A stretch of 64,000 nucleotides of DNA from Lachnospiraceae bacterium (GTDB taxonomy: Bacteria; Bacillota; Clostridia; Lachnospirales; Lachnospiraceae): NCBI GenBank assembly GCA_910574195.1, contig CAJTBF010000004.1, positions 124,001 to 188,000 of the forward strand, written 5' to 3'. A program made the position numbers and the translations under genes. The notes below the pieces were generated by a model. It saw only the letters and a program-made list of their open reading frames with translations. It did no database searches and had not been told where the DNA came from. Of this stretch, positions 29,498-38,296 are shown piece by piece. Every line of letters begins with the position of its first letter. The first letter of the stretch is position 1.

Positions 29498-31033
29498 TCA
29501 TCTCCCCCAATACTTTTTATCGAATGTCCGATACCCGATGGCTTCCTTTAAATGTTTCTCCAGAATCCGTTCCTCTCCGTCCAGATCCGCGATGGTGCGT
29601 GCCACCTTCAAAATCTTATGATAGGTCCTTGCTGTCAGTCCCAGTCTGGAAAATGCCTGCCGCATCAGCTTTTCCTCTGTTTCTCCCAGACGACAGAATC
29701 GCTCCAGCTCTTTTACCCCCAACCTTGCGTTCGTCAAAATTCTGCTTCCCTGATATCGTTCATTCTGAACTTCCCTTGCCCGGCACACCCGTTCCCGGAT
29801 GACGGCAGAGCTTTCCTCCTTTTTTCTGTTGCTTTCCTGCAATGCCTCGTACTCCACTTTCGGAGTCTCCACACAAAGATCCATCCGGTCCAGAAACGGC
29901 TGACTGATCTTTCCCAGATAGTGCTGAATCTGCCCCGGCGTACAGGTACAGCGGTTCATATCAGGATAGCATCCGCATGGACAGGGATTCATGGCGCCAA
30001 CCAGCATAAAATCAGCCGGAAACAAATAGGTTCCCTGTGTCCGGGTAATCCGGATCTGCTGATCTTCCAGGGGCTGCCGCAGCACTTCCAGGACATTCTT
30101 TTGAAATTCCGGCAATTCATCCAAAAATAAGACTCCTTCATGGGCCAGACTGATCTCTCCCGGCACGGGAATCGCGCCGCCCCCTGCCAGCGCCGCTCTT
30201 GTCGCCGTATGATGTACACTGCGGAAAGGCCGTCTGCGAATCAGAGGATGTTCTGCGTCCAGCATCCCAAGAATACTGTATATCTTTGTAATCTCCATAC
30301 TCTCGTCCAGTGTCATGGGCGGAAAGATTGTCGCGATCCGTTTCGCGGTCATCGACTTACCGCTTCCCGGCGGACCGATCAGCAGCAGATTGTGTCCTCC
30401 CGCCGCCGCAATTTCCGCCGCCCGTTTTACCGCAGCCTGCCCGCAGATCTCTGCATAATCCAATTCTCCCGTCTCCTGCTCCTGCTCCTGCACGGGATAA
30501 GGTTCCGGCCGGATAGGGATGTCCCCCGTCAGAAATCCGCAGGCTTCTTCCAGGCTGTTCACACCAATGATACGGATCCCTTCCACCAGTGCACCTTCTG
30601 CCGCATTCGCTTTTGGTACCATACAAGCCTCTATCCCGGCCTTTTTTGCTTCCAAAACGATGGGAAGCACTCCGGAAACTTTCTGCACCTTTCCGTCCAG
30701 ACTCAATTCTCCGATGATCAAAAACGGATCTACCTGCTGTCTGCTTAGTTTCCCCAGAGAAACCAGAATTGCTACCGCGATGGGCAGATCAAATGCCGCT
30801 CCCCGCTTTTTCATCGTTGCCGGCGCCAGATTGATGACGGTCTTTTTTGCCGGAAATTCCAGATTGGAATTCCGGATTGCCGTGCGCACCCGTTCCGCCG
30901 CCTCCTTTACTTCCGACGACAAATATCCCACCATATGGAACGCCGGAAGTCCGTTACTTACATCTGCCTCCACATGGACAAACTCTACTCTCAATCCAAA
31001 AATGGACGCGGACAATACCGTGCTGAAACTCAT
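29498..31033 (-). CDS. comM: YifB/ComM-type AAA ATPase (Mg-chelatase-like)
   Basis: A 511-residue ring helicase-like ATPase. An N-terminal Lon-protease-like fold (STVLSASIFGLRVEFVHVEADVSNGLP) precedes the AAA core with Walker A GPPGSGKSM and sensor features, then a C-terminal Mg-chelatase domain (ARTYHKILKVARTIADLDG). In Vibrio the ortholog promotes branch migration during transformation. It is the first gene of a unit with dprA and topA. An AGGAAG site precedes the ATG. A ~130-base leader holds two tight hairpins. Confidence 0.95.
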   Translation of the reverse strand: MSFSTVLSASIFGLRVEFVHVEADVSNGLPAFHMVGYLSSEVKEAAERVRTAIRNSNLEFPAKKTVINLAPATMKKRGAAFDLPIAVAILVSLGKLSRQQVDPFLIIGELSLDGKVQKVSGVLPIVLEAKKAGIEACMVPKANAAEGALVEGIRIIGVNSLEEACGFLTGDIPIRPEPYPVQEQEQETGELDYAEICGQAAVKRAAEIAAAGGHNLLLIGPPGSGKSMTAKRIATIFPPMTLDESMEITKIYSILGMLDAEHPLIRRRPFRSVHHTATRAALAGGGAIPVPGEISLAHEGVLFLDELPEFQKNVLEVLRQPLEDQQIRITRTQGTYLFPADFMLVGAMNPCPCGCYPDMNRCTCTPGQIQHYLGKISQPFLDRMDLCVETPKVEYEALQESNRKKEESSAVIRERVCRAREVQNERYQGSRILTNARLGVKELERFCRLGETEEKLMRQAFSRLGLTARTYHKILKVARTIADLDGEERILEKHLKEAIGYRTFDKKYWGR

Positions 31034-31161
31034 TCACACACTTCCTTTCTTTTGTATTCTCTTTTTATGGATGAATCTTGGCCGAAACGGCCGGATTGCG
31101 CCAGTGCAGAATGCACTGCCGGACAGTGATACACGGAATCTTTTGATTCTATGTATGAGAC

Positions 31162-31191
31162 ATCTTATCCTATTTTGGGGATAATTGTCAA
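31162..31191 (-). promoter_or_regulatory. Promoter for comM-dprA-topA
   Basis: On the minus strand TTGACA (31186-31191), 18 bases, TAAGAT (31162-31167). The leader contains CAGTGCA/TGCACTG (near 31100-31117) and GGCCG/CGGCC hairpins. Confidence 0.6.
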
Positions 31192-31208
31192 TTCTTTTTT
31201 GGGAAAAG

Positions 31209-31237
31209 CACAAAAACTGTCCCCCTCACATACACTA
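31209..31237 (+). promoter_or_regulatory. Sporulation promoter of sigK (sigma-E/sigma-K type)
   Basis: CACA (31209-31212), 16 bases, CATACACTA (31229-31237). The -10 fits both the sigma-E (CATACAnT) and sigma-K (CATAnnnTA) patterns, in line with the known dual control of sigK in Bacillus. The same spacing occurs before the gene at 15687. Confidence 0.6.
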
Positions 31238-31263
31238 TATCAAATGTGCCAAGAGGTGCCGTC

Positions 31264-31881
31264 TTGAAATCTTTTCCTAATCCTCTGACGCCTTCGGAAG
31301 AAAAATTTTACATTCAGAAATATACCGAAGGAGACCTGCAGGCAAAACACATTCTGATTGAACGGAATTTGCGGCTTGTTGCACATGTCATAAAAAAATA
31401 TCAGTACCTGGAAGAAGATTCCGAAGATCTGATTTCCATCGGAACCATCGGACTGATCAAAGCCGTGGTAACATTTGATGCGGAAAAAGGAAACCGTCTG
31501 GCCGCTTATGCTTCAAAATGTATTGATAATGAAATTCTCATGCATCTGCGGTCCCGGAAAAAAATCAACAAAGAAGTCTCTCTTTACGAGCCCATCGGTA
31601 CGGACCGGGAGGGGAATGAAATCCAACTTTACGATATTATTGAGACAGAAGAGGAAGATGTTCCTGAAAAGCTCTATCTAAAAGAAAATATACAAAAGCT
31701 CTATGAGAAGGTAGAAAGCGCACTTTCCCAAAGGGAAAAACTGGTCCTGAAAATGCGATACGGATTATACAACAGTGAGGAATATACACAGCGGGAAATT
31801 GCACGGCAGCTCGGCATCTCCCGTTCCTATGTTTCCCGTATCGAAAAGAGTGCGGTAGAAAAATTAAGAACCTTTTTCTAA
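31264..31881 (+). CDS. sigK: RNA polymerase sigma-K factor
   Basis: A 205-residue mother-cell sigma factor. Region 2 (LIERNLRLVAHVIKKY, EDLISIGTIGLIKAV, RLAAYASKCIDNEILMHLRS) and region 4 (TQREIARQLGISRSYVSRIEKSAVEKL) are intact and uninterrupted, so no skin element splits the gene. A TTG at 31264 is taken as start since GAGGTG lies 7 bases before it; a GTG at 31246 is in frame but has no ribosome site. No hydrophobic pro-sequence is present, unlike Bacillus pro-sigma-K, so SpoIVFB-type processing would not apply. Confidence 0.95.
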   Translation: MKSFPNPLTPSEEKFYIQKYTEGDLQAKHILIERNLRLVAHVIKKYQYLEEDSEDLISIGTIGLIKAVVTFDAEKGNRLAAYASKCIDNEILMHLRSRKKINKEVSLYEPIGTDREGNEIQLYDIIETEEEDVPEKLYLKENIQKLYEKVESALSQREKLVLKMRYGLYNSEEYTQREIARQLGISRSYVSRIEKSAVEKLRTFF

Positions 31882-31917
31882 CCCTTTTCCCAGAGATTTT
31901 GTATCGTCTGCTGACAG

Positions 31918-31952
31918 AAAACCGATCATTACGCCTTCCGTTATCGGCTTTT
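31918..31952 (+). terminator. sigK terminator
   Basis: AAAACCGAT (31918-31926) pairs with ATCGG-C-TTTT (31943-31952), one bulged C, with the T-run forming the end of the stem. About 37 bases after the sigK stop. Confidence 0.6.
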
Positions 31953-32109
31953 CCTGAGGTAAAAGGACATACAAAAAAGACTGTATAGCAGCCAAAATGG
32001 TACTGTACAGTCCTCTCTGTTACATAATTCTTTTTTGTCTGTAACGTTTCTTTCCGACTTCCGGAACTTTTTTTCCTTCACATCCCGCCTAGCCTGCTTC
32101 GGCTCTTTT

Positions 32110-32475
32110 TTATTTTTCCGGACCTTTCTCCCAGACCACAAAATGATAGCTGTCTAAAATCTGAAAATACTTTGCCAGACGTTCATAAAGCGGAGACGCC
32201 TTTTCCCGGAATTCCTCTTCTACTTCTTTTCCAAGGGCAATCAAGTCTTTTTCCCCGTCTATACGTGACCAGATGAAACTCCCCATCTCGTCCAGATGAA
32301 CATGCGTCACTTTCGGCTTATGAAACAAACGCTGTGCAATCCGGTTAAAAAGGCCGGTATTTTCAATATCCAGTGTTACCATCCCTTTTTCATCCGTGGA
32401 CCACAAAATCCCGGCAGGACGCCCTGGCTTCTGTTCCAGGTAATTCTTCGAAATCGGTTTTTCTTTTTTTCTCAT
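32110..32475 (-). CDS. PqqD-family protein
   Basis: A 121-residue protein with the PqqD winged-helix pattern: GMVTLDIENTGLFNRIAQ, LDEMGSFIWSRIDGEKDLIALGKEVEEEF, LAKYFQILDSYHFV. PqqD proteins bind precursor peptides for radical-SAM maturases. No radical-SAM peptide maturase or short precursor gene lies next to it. Its ATG directly abuts the stop of the OPT transporter gene (TAAATG), so it is co-translated with the transporter. The extended N-terminus (residues 1-35) is basic. Role here unknown. Confidence 0.75.
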   Translation of the reverse strand: MRKKEKPISKNYLEQKPGRPAGILWSTDEKGMVTLDIENTGLFNRIAQRLFHKPKVTHVHLDEMGSFIWSRIDGEKDLIALGKEVEEEFREKASPLYERLAKYFQILDSYHFVVWEKGPEK

Positions 32476-34380
32476 TTATTTTCTCTTTTTCCAAATGGAG
32501 AATTTTAACACACTCAGTATCACCAGCGCAAATACGACGAGACTTGCAATATTCGCCACCGGAACGGAAAGATTCAGCATGCCGGACAAGTCTAACGCCT
32601 GATCTACGCCTGCCACTGCCAGAACTGCCAGAAGAATTCCTACCAGACCTTCCCCTGCAATCATACCGGAACAATACAGAACTCCGTCGCTGATGATCGC
32701 TTCCTTCTCTTTTTCTTCTTTATTCATTCTGTCAAATGCAAGACGGATTAAACCACCCACCATAATACATGCGTTCAGCTGTACCGGCAGATACACACCG
32801 ATTGCAAACGGAAGCACCGGAATTCCTACAACTTCCACTACGATTGCAATAAATACTCCCATAAATACGAGCGCCCAGGGCAGATTATTCTCCATAACGC
32901 CTTCTATAATCATCTTCATCAACGTTGCCTGCGGAGCGCCCAGTTGTTCCGAACCAAATCCCCATGCCGCGTCCAGAAGATATAACACGCCGCCAATGGC
33001 GAACGCTGCTGCAATGGCGCCAAGCAGTTCTCCAATCTGCTGCTTTTTCGGCGTAGCGCCTAACAGAAATCCGGTCTTCAGATCCTGGGACGTGTCGCCC
33101 GCCATAGCAGCTACGATACAGATAATGGATCCGATGGCAATGGCCCCCTGCATTCCGTGTACACCGTCGTCTCCTGTCAGTTTCAGAATAATCGTTGCAA
33201 ACAGAAGCGTTGCAATGGCCATACCCGACACCGGATTGTTACTGCTTCCCACCAGACCTACCATCCGGGAAGAAACCGTGGCAAAAAAGAACCCAAAGAT
33301 CACAACAATCACAGCACCCGGGAGTGTAACCGGGATCACCGGCAGCAGCCAGATCAGCAAAGTCAAAACCGCGATTCCAATCAGAAGAAACTTCATATTC
33401 AAATCCTGAGAAGTCCGCTCTGAACCGCCGCCCACCGAATTCTTCATGCTCTTCAATGCATCGCGGAATGTCCGGATAATCAGTGGAAGGGATTTAATCA
33501 AACTGAGAATTCCTCCGGCTGCCAGCGCTCCCGCACCGATATAGCGGATATAACTCCCCCAGATATTACTTGCTCCCCCCTCTGCGAACATCTCTCCAAT
33601 CGGAACGTTTCCCGGATAGAGCGTCAGATCCGCACCAAACAACACAATCGCCGGAATCAGTACCAGCCAGCTTAACACACCGCCGGCAAACATATAGGAA
33701 GAAATCCGCGGACCACAGATATATCCCACACTCATCACGGCCGGATAAATCTGGGTTCCAATCTCTCCCGCATATCCTTTTACCCGGAAAGACACCTCAC
33801 TGGGAACGACTTTTAATCCGTCAATCAGAAACTTAAATGCGGCTGCAATTCCCAGACCTGCAAATACGGTAGACGCATTCGCTCCGCCTTCCTCTCCCGC
33901 CAGAAGTACCTCGGCACAGGCCTGTCCTTCCGGATAGGGAAGCACACCGTGCTCATTCACGATCAATGCATTCCGAAGCGGAACCATAAACAGAACACCC
34001 AGCAGACCACCGATCAGTGCAATCAATGTAATAGACAGCACACCCGGCTTCTCCATTCTTCCTTCTGCCGCCCACAAAAAAAGTGCCGGCATCGTAAAAA
34101 TGGCGCCGGCCGCCAGGGATTCTCCTGCCGATCCGACTGTCTGCACCATATTACTCTCCAGAATGGAATTCTTACGCATAATCACACGGATTACTCCCAT
34201 TGCAATTACGGCCGCCGGAATGGATGCCGAAACGGTCATACCGACCCGCAGTCCCAGATATGCATTGGCCGCGCCGAATACCACTGAAAGAATAATTCCC
34301 ATGACGATCGAAGTCACCGTAAACTCCGGAGTCACCTTCTCCGCAGGAATATAAGGCTTAAATTCATTTTGATTGTTCAT
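32476..34380 (-). CDS. OPT-family oligopeptide transporter
   Basis: A 634-residue membrane protein with about 14-16 helices. It starts PYIPAEKVTPEFTVTSIVMG and has GxGxAxxLGLRVGMTVSASIPAAV-like loops typical of bacterial OPT transporters, which import peptides or metal chelates by proton symport. The ATG at 34380 has AAGGAGAG about 7 bases upstream; an in-frame ATG at 34401 is less likely. It is followed without a gap by the PqqD-like gene. Confidence 0.93.
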   Translation of the reverse strand: MNNQNEFKPYIPAEKVTPEFTVTSIVMGIILSVVFGAANAYLGLRVGMTVSASIPAAVIAMGVIRVIMRKNSILESNMVQTVGSAGESLAAGAIFTMPALFLWAAEGRMEKPGVLSITLIALIGGLLGVLFMVPLRNALIVNEHGVLPYPEGQACAEVLLAGEEGGANASTVFAGLGIAAAFKFLIDGLKVVPSEVSFRVKGYAGEIGTQIYPAVMSVGYICGPRISSYMFAGGVLSWLVLIPAIVLFGADLTLYPGNVPIGEMFAEGGASNIWGSYIRYIGAGALAAGGILSLIKSLPLIIRTFRDALKSMKNSVGGGSERTSQDLNMKFLLIGIAVLTLLIWLLPVIPVTLPGAVIVVIFGFFFATVSSRMVGLVGSSNNPVSGMAIATLLFATIILKLTGDDGVHGMQGAIAIGSIICIVAAMAGDTSQDLKTGFLLGATPKKQQIGELLGAIAAAFAIGGVLYLLDAAWGFGSEQLGAPQATLMKMIIEGVMENNLPWALVFMGVFIAIVVEVVGIPVLPFAIGVYLPVQLNACIMVGGLIRLAFDRMNKEEKEKEAIISDGVLYCSGMIAGEGLVGILLAVLAVAGVDQALDLSGMLNLSVPVANIASLVVFALVILSVLKFSIWKKRK

Positions 34381-34488
34381 TTCCTCTCTCCTTTTCTTCA
34401 TTCTGTTTCATATTATATCGAAAAAAAGAGGGGAATGCAAGGTATAAAAACACGGCAAACGGGAGAAATCATAACGACAGCCCGGGGG

Positions 34489-34530
34489 ACTTTTCACGGC
34501 GCAGGAATGCGCTAAACTGCGCATTCCTGC
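34489..34530. repeat. Truncated MITE-family copy overlapping a gene end
   Basis: The bases ACTTTTCACGG and CAGGAATGCGC, a 6-base loop, then GCGCATTCCTG match the left part of the element at 41217. The perfect 12-bp hairpin (34501-34512 / 34519-34530) encodes the last residues (ECAV) and stop codon of the U32 gene. Confidence 0.65.
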
Positions 34531-35753
34531 GGTTCCGCTCTTCGCAGCAGATCATACTTTTCCGCTTTTCCCTGCAGATCCACATACAGGATTTGTTTTG
34601 AATGGGGCGCACTTTCCTGTTCGTTCCCTTCTTCGTTCAGAATCCGTTTCACCCGAACTTCCACATTCCGTCCGTCCGGTTTCATAATCTCAATCTGTTC
34701 GCCCACGGAAAATTTATTCCGCTGTTCGATCCGGTACAGCCCGTCCTTTTCCTCTCCGATGATTCCCAGATAAGTATATTCTTTTGTATACGTATTCTGA
34801 TCATAAATCTGGGTATGTGTATCGGGTTTTCCAAAAAAGAACCCCGTCGTAAACTGCCGGTACGTACAATTCGAGATCTGATCCAGATACCAGGGCATAT
34901 TCTCCCTGTATTTCTGCGGACTCTCCTGATAGTCGTCCAGCGCCTTTCGGTAGGTTCTGGCCACTGTCGCCACGTAAAGCGCTGTTTTCATCCGCCCCTC
35001 CACTTTCAGACTGTCAATTCCCGCATCCAGCAATTCCGGGATATGCTCAATCATACACAAATCTTTTGAATTAAAAAGATAGGTTCCCCGTTCATTTTCA
35101 TAAACCGGCATATACTCTCCCGGGCGTGTCTCCTCCACCACGGCATATTTCCAGCGACAGGGATGAGTACAGGCACCCTGATTGGCATCTCTCCCGGTAA
35201 AGTAATTGCTCAGCAGACACCGGCCGGAATAGGATATACACATGGCCCCGTGTACAAACGTTTCGATCTCCAGCTCCAGCGGAATATGCGCCCGCAATTC
35301 TTTCAATTCCTCCAGAGAAAGTTCCCTGGCCGATACTACCCGGCGCGCTCCCTGCTTCTGCCAGAAACGGTAGGTCTCATAATTTGTGTTATTTGCCTGC
35401 GTACTGATATGCCGGTCAATCTCGGGGCAGATCTCTTTTGCGATTTCAAATACCCCCGGATCCGCAATAATTAAGGCGTCCGGACGAATTTCCTTTAATT
35501 CCCGAAAATACGCTCTCACCCCTTGCAGATCCCGGTTATGGGCCAGAATATTGGCCGTTACATAGACTTTCACTCCATGGGCATGAGCAAATGCAATTCC
35601 TTCTTTCATATCCTGCATGGAAAAGTTCTTCGCTTTTGCCCGCAATCCAAACGCTTCCCCGCCGATATATACCGCATCCGCCCCAAAGATCACCGCCGTT
35701 TTCAGCACCTCCAGGCTGCTGGCCGGAATTAAAAGTTCCGGATATCCTGCCAT
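34512..35753 (-). CDS. trhP: U32 family protein, probable tRNA hydroxylation protein TrhP
   Basis: A 413-residue U32-family protein. It starts ELLIPASSLEVLKTAVIFGADAVYIGG, and has the ETFVHGAMCISYSGRCLLSNYFTGRDANQGACTHPCRW block with conserved cysteines and KVEGRMK. Its start overlaps the stop of the O-methyltransferase by one base (TGATG). In Bacillus YrrN/YrrO (TrhP) make 5-hydroxyuridine at wobble position 34 and YrrM (TrmR) methylates it, so this pair is assigned the same role by family and neighbourhood. The last four residues come from a repeat hairpin. Confidence 0.85.
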   Translation of the reverse strand: MAGYPELLIPASSLEVLKTAVIFGADAVYIGGEAFGLRAKAKNFSMQDMKEGIAFAHAHGVKVYVTANILAHNRDLQGVRAYFRELKEIRPDALIIADPGVFEIAKEICPEIDRHISTQANNTNYETYRFWQKQGARRVVSARELSLEELKELRAHIPLELEIETFVHGAMCISYSGRCLLSNYFTGRDANQGACTHPCRWKYAVVEETRPGEYMPVYENERGTYLFNSKDLCMIEHIPELLDAGIDSLKVEGRMKTALYVATVARTYRKALDDYQESPQKYRENMPWYLDQISNCTYRQFTTGFFFGKPDTHTQIYDQNTYTKEYTYLGIIGEEKDGLYRIEQRNKFSVGEQIEIMKPDGRNVEVRVKRILNEEGNEQESAPHSKQILYVDLQGKAEKYDLLRRAEPQECAV

Positions 35754-36421
35754 CACTTTTCCCCCCTTTTTCCCGTTCTCTTACATTTCACGCTGACCGC
35801 CACCCCGTCTCCCAAAGGCACGATCGAGGTAAGAAGCTGTTCTTCATGTTTCAATCGATATAAATACTCCCGCATCCGCGCATGAATCGTCCGGTCTCTG
35901 CGCTCCACGGCGAACCGTGATTCCAGAACCGCCCCGTCCTGCATCACATTATCGGAAACCAGCACTCCGCCCTCCTCCAAAATCCGCAGTACTTCCGGCA
36001 GATAATGAATATACTGTCCTTTCGCCGCATCCATAAAAATAAAATCATAAGGCCCTTCCAGCGTTTTCAGTACCTCCATAACATCTCCTTCCAAAAGTGT
36101 AATCTGATGCTCTTTTCCCGCCCGCCTGAAATTCTCTTTCGCCGCCGCAATCCGCTTTCCATAATTCTCTATGGTCTCAATCCTGCATCTTTCCGATACA
36201 AACTCACTCATCAAAAGGGCGGAAAATCCTACCGCGGTTCCTGCCTCCAAAATTCTCTTTGGTTTTTGTATGCTTAAAAGCACTTTAAGAAAGCTTTGCG
36301 TTTCTTTTCGTATGATAGGCACCCCTTCTTCCAACGCTTCCGCTTCAATGGTTTCCAAAAGTTCTCCGTTTTCTGTCTCCAACGAATGAAGATAACCGAT
36401 CACTCTTTCCTCCACAATCAT
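35753..36421 (-). CDS. trmR: O-methyltransferase, probable tRNA 5-hydroxyuridine methyltransferase TrmR
   Basis: A 222-residue class I methyltransferase of the caffeoyl-CoA OMT-like group. SAM-binding motif I is ILEAGTAVGFSALLM, the acidic residue follows in IETIENY, and YDFIFMDAAKGQY and VLVSDNVMQDG hold the metal-site residues. It is the YrrM type and sits directly before the U32 gene, so it probably methylates ho5U34 of tRNA to mo5U. The ribosome site is AGGAAG. Confidence 0.85.
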   Translation of the reverse strand: MIVEERVIGYLHSLETENGELLETIEAEALEEGVPIIRKETQSFLKVLLSIQKPKRILEAGTAVGFSALLMSEFVSERCRIETIENYGKRIAAAKENFRRAGKEHQITLLEGDVMEVLKTLEGPYDFIFMDAAKGQYIHYLPEVLRILEEGGVLVSDNVMQDGAVLESRFAVERRDRTIHARMREYLYRLKHEEQLLTSIVPLGDGVAVSVKCKRTGKRGEK

Positions 36422-36523
36422 GCTTCTTCCTCCCGAACTGTCTCATTTACTTTATACTTCCGCTGTTTTCCTCTTTCTTTTTTCCCGGTACAGCCAATAT
36501 TACCTCATTTTCGCTGTACCAGA

Positions 36524-36548
36524 GCGTGTTTGAAAATTCATTCCCGTC
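36524..36548. repeat. Dispersed 25-bp repeat, copy 1
   Basis: Twenty-five bases (GCGTGTTTG... to ...TTCCCGTC) occur as an exact reverse complement at 48057-48081. Flanks are partly conserved and can form a weak stem (GCGTG / CACGC) that loops out the repeat. It lies between rnj and trmR, next to the rnj terminator. Confidence 0.7.
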
Positions 36549-36571
36549 GTGTGCACGCCCCGCTTTCAGGC

Positions 36572-36622
36572 AAAAAAAGACCGGGAAAGATTCTCCTGTT
36601 CTCAAGCAATCTCCTCCCGGTC
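36572..36622 (-). terminator. rnj terminator
   Basis: On the minus strand GACCGGGA ... TCCCGGTC (8-bp stem, ~28-base loop) followed by seven Ts, about 10 bases after the RNase J stop. Confidence 0.85.
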
Positions 36623-36631
36623 TGTGCCTGC

Positions 36632-38296
36632 TTACACATCCATAATAATTGGAATAATCATCGGACGTCTCTTTGTCTTTTTCCAGATAAAATCATTCAT
36701 CGCATCGCGAATCGTCAGCTTGATTTTGTTCCAGTCTGCTCTGCGGCTCACCAAACATTTTTCCAGACTGTCAGACACAGCCTGTCTGGCTTCCTCCATC
36801 AGTCCTTCCGATTCTCTCACATAGACAAAACCACGGGACACAATATCCGGCCCTGCCAGCAATCGGTTATTCCCGCGCTCCAGAGTGAGTACCACAATAA
36901 TAATACCGTCTTCCGCCAGATGCTGCCTGTCACGAAGCACAATATTCCCCACGTCTCCTACTCCCAGACCATCCACCAGAATGCCGCCTGTATGCACCTT
37001 ATCTACCACTTTTGCAGAATCCCTGCCCAGCTCCAGCACATCTCCGCTCTGGATAATAAATACATTCTCTCCAGGGATTCCCAAAGACATGGCAATCTCT
37101 GAATTCGCCCGTAAATGGCGGTATTCCCCATGTACCGGGATGGCATACTGGGGTTTTACCAGGGAATAAATTAATTTTAATTCTTCCTGGCAGGCATGTC
37201 CGGACACATGCGCATCCTGAAATATCACCTTCGCCCCCTTTGCAGACAGTTCATTGATCACGCGGGAAACAGACTTTTCATTCCCCGGAATCGGATTGGA
37301 ACTGAAGATAATCGTATCATCCGGCTGAATCGTCACTTTTCTGTGCACATCCGCCGCCATGCGGGAAAGCGCCGCCATGGATTCCCCCTGGCTTCCCGTC
37401 GTAATCAGCACCATCTTCTCCGGAGGATAATTGCGCATAGCGTCAATCTCAATCAGGGTATGCTCCGGCACATTCAAATATCCCAATTCCGACGCCGTCG
37501 AAATAATATTGACCATACTTCGGCCTTCTACAACTACTTTCCGCCCATATTTGTAGGCAGAATTAATAATCTGCTGCACCCGGTCCACATTAGACGCAAA
37601 CGTGGCAATAATAATCCGGGTATTCTGATGTTCCGCAAAGATATGATCAAATGTAATGCCTACCGTCCGTTCCGACTGTGTAAACCCTTTCCGTTCTGCA
37701 TTGGTACTGTCCGACATCAGGGCCAGCACCCCTTTTTTCCCGATCTCTGCAAAACGCTGCAAATCAATGGCATCTCCGAATACCGGTGTGTAATCCACCT
37801 TAAAGTCTCCCGTGTGGACTACAATCCCTGCCGGAGAATAGATGGCAAGCGCAGACGCATCCTGAATACTGTGATTGGTTTTGATAAATTCAATCCGAAA
37901 CTGTCCCAGATTGATGGATTGTCCGTGGCGAACCACTTTTCTCCGTGTGGTGCGAAGCAGATTGTGCTCCTTTAACTTGTTTTCTATAATTCCCATCGTC
38001 AGCTTTGTCGTATAAATCGGCAGATTCATGTCCTTCAAAACATACGGCAGCGCTCCAATATGATCTTCATGTCCGTGGGTGATGACAAACCCTTTCACTT
38101 TTTCTATGTGATCCTTCAGATAAGAAACATCCGGTATCACCAAATCAATTCCCAGCATATCATCCTCAGGAAACGCCAGACCGCAATCCACCACAATAAT
38201 ACTGTCTTCATATTCAAAGGCAGTAATATTCATTCCGATCTGCTCCAATCCCCCAAGAGGAATGATACGCAGTTTTCCATTATTCTCTTTTTTCAA
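36632..38296 (-). CDS. rnj: Ribonuclease J
   Basis: A 554-residue metallo-beta-lactamase/beta-CASP nuclease that degrades and matures RNA from the 5' end. The metal motif is HGHEDHIG (H74, H76, D78, H79); LMSDSTNAERKG and SGHACQEELK-type beta-CASP motifs follow. The start is a TTG at 38296, 9 bases after GGAGGTG. An ATG lies 7 bases upstream of that TTG, better placed but in another frame that stops after seven codons; losing one A of a following six-A tract would join them. This is either a TTG start or a slippage/assembly point. Confidence 0.95.
   Translation of the reverse strand: MKKENNGKLRIIPLGGLEQIGMNITAFEYEDSIIVVDCGLAFPEDDMLGIDLVIPDVSYLKDHIEKVKGFVITHGHEDHIGALPYVLKDMNLPIYTTKLTMGIIENKLKEHNLLRTTRRKVVRHGQSINLGQFRIEFIKTNHSIQDASALAIYSPAGIVVHTGDFKVDYTPVFGDAIDLQRFAEIGKKGVLALMSDSTNAERKGFTQSERTVGITFDHIFAEHQNTRIIIATFASNVDRVQQIINSAYKYGRKVVVEGRSMVNIISTASELGYLNVPEHTLIEIDAMRNYPPEKMVLITTGSQGESMAALSRMAADVHRKVTIQPDDTIIFSSNPIPGNEKSVSRVINELSAKGAKVIFQDAHVSGHACQEELKLIYSLVKPQYAIPVHGEYRHLRANSEIAMSLGIPGENVFIIQSGDVLELGRDSAKVVDKVHTGGILVDGLGVGDVGNIVLRDRQHLAEDGIIIVVLTLERGNNRLLAGPDIVSRGFVYVRESEGLMEEARQAVSDSLEKCLVSRRADWNKIKLTIRDAMNDFIWKKTKRRPMIIPIIMDV

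Noticed and set aside
31941-32141. 66-codon Lys-rich open frame after sigK
   Set aside because: It overlaps the sigK terminator and the PqqD-like gene end; no ribosome site.
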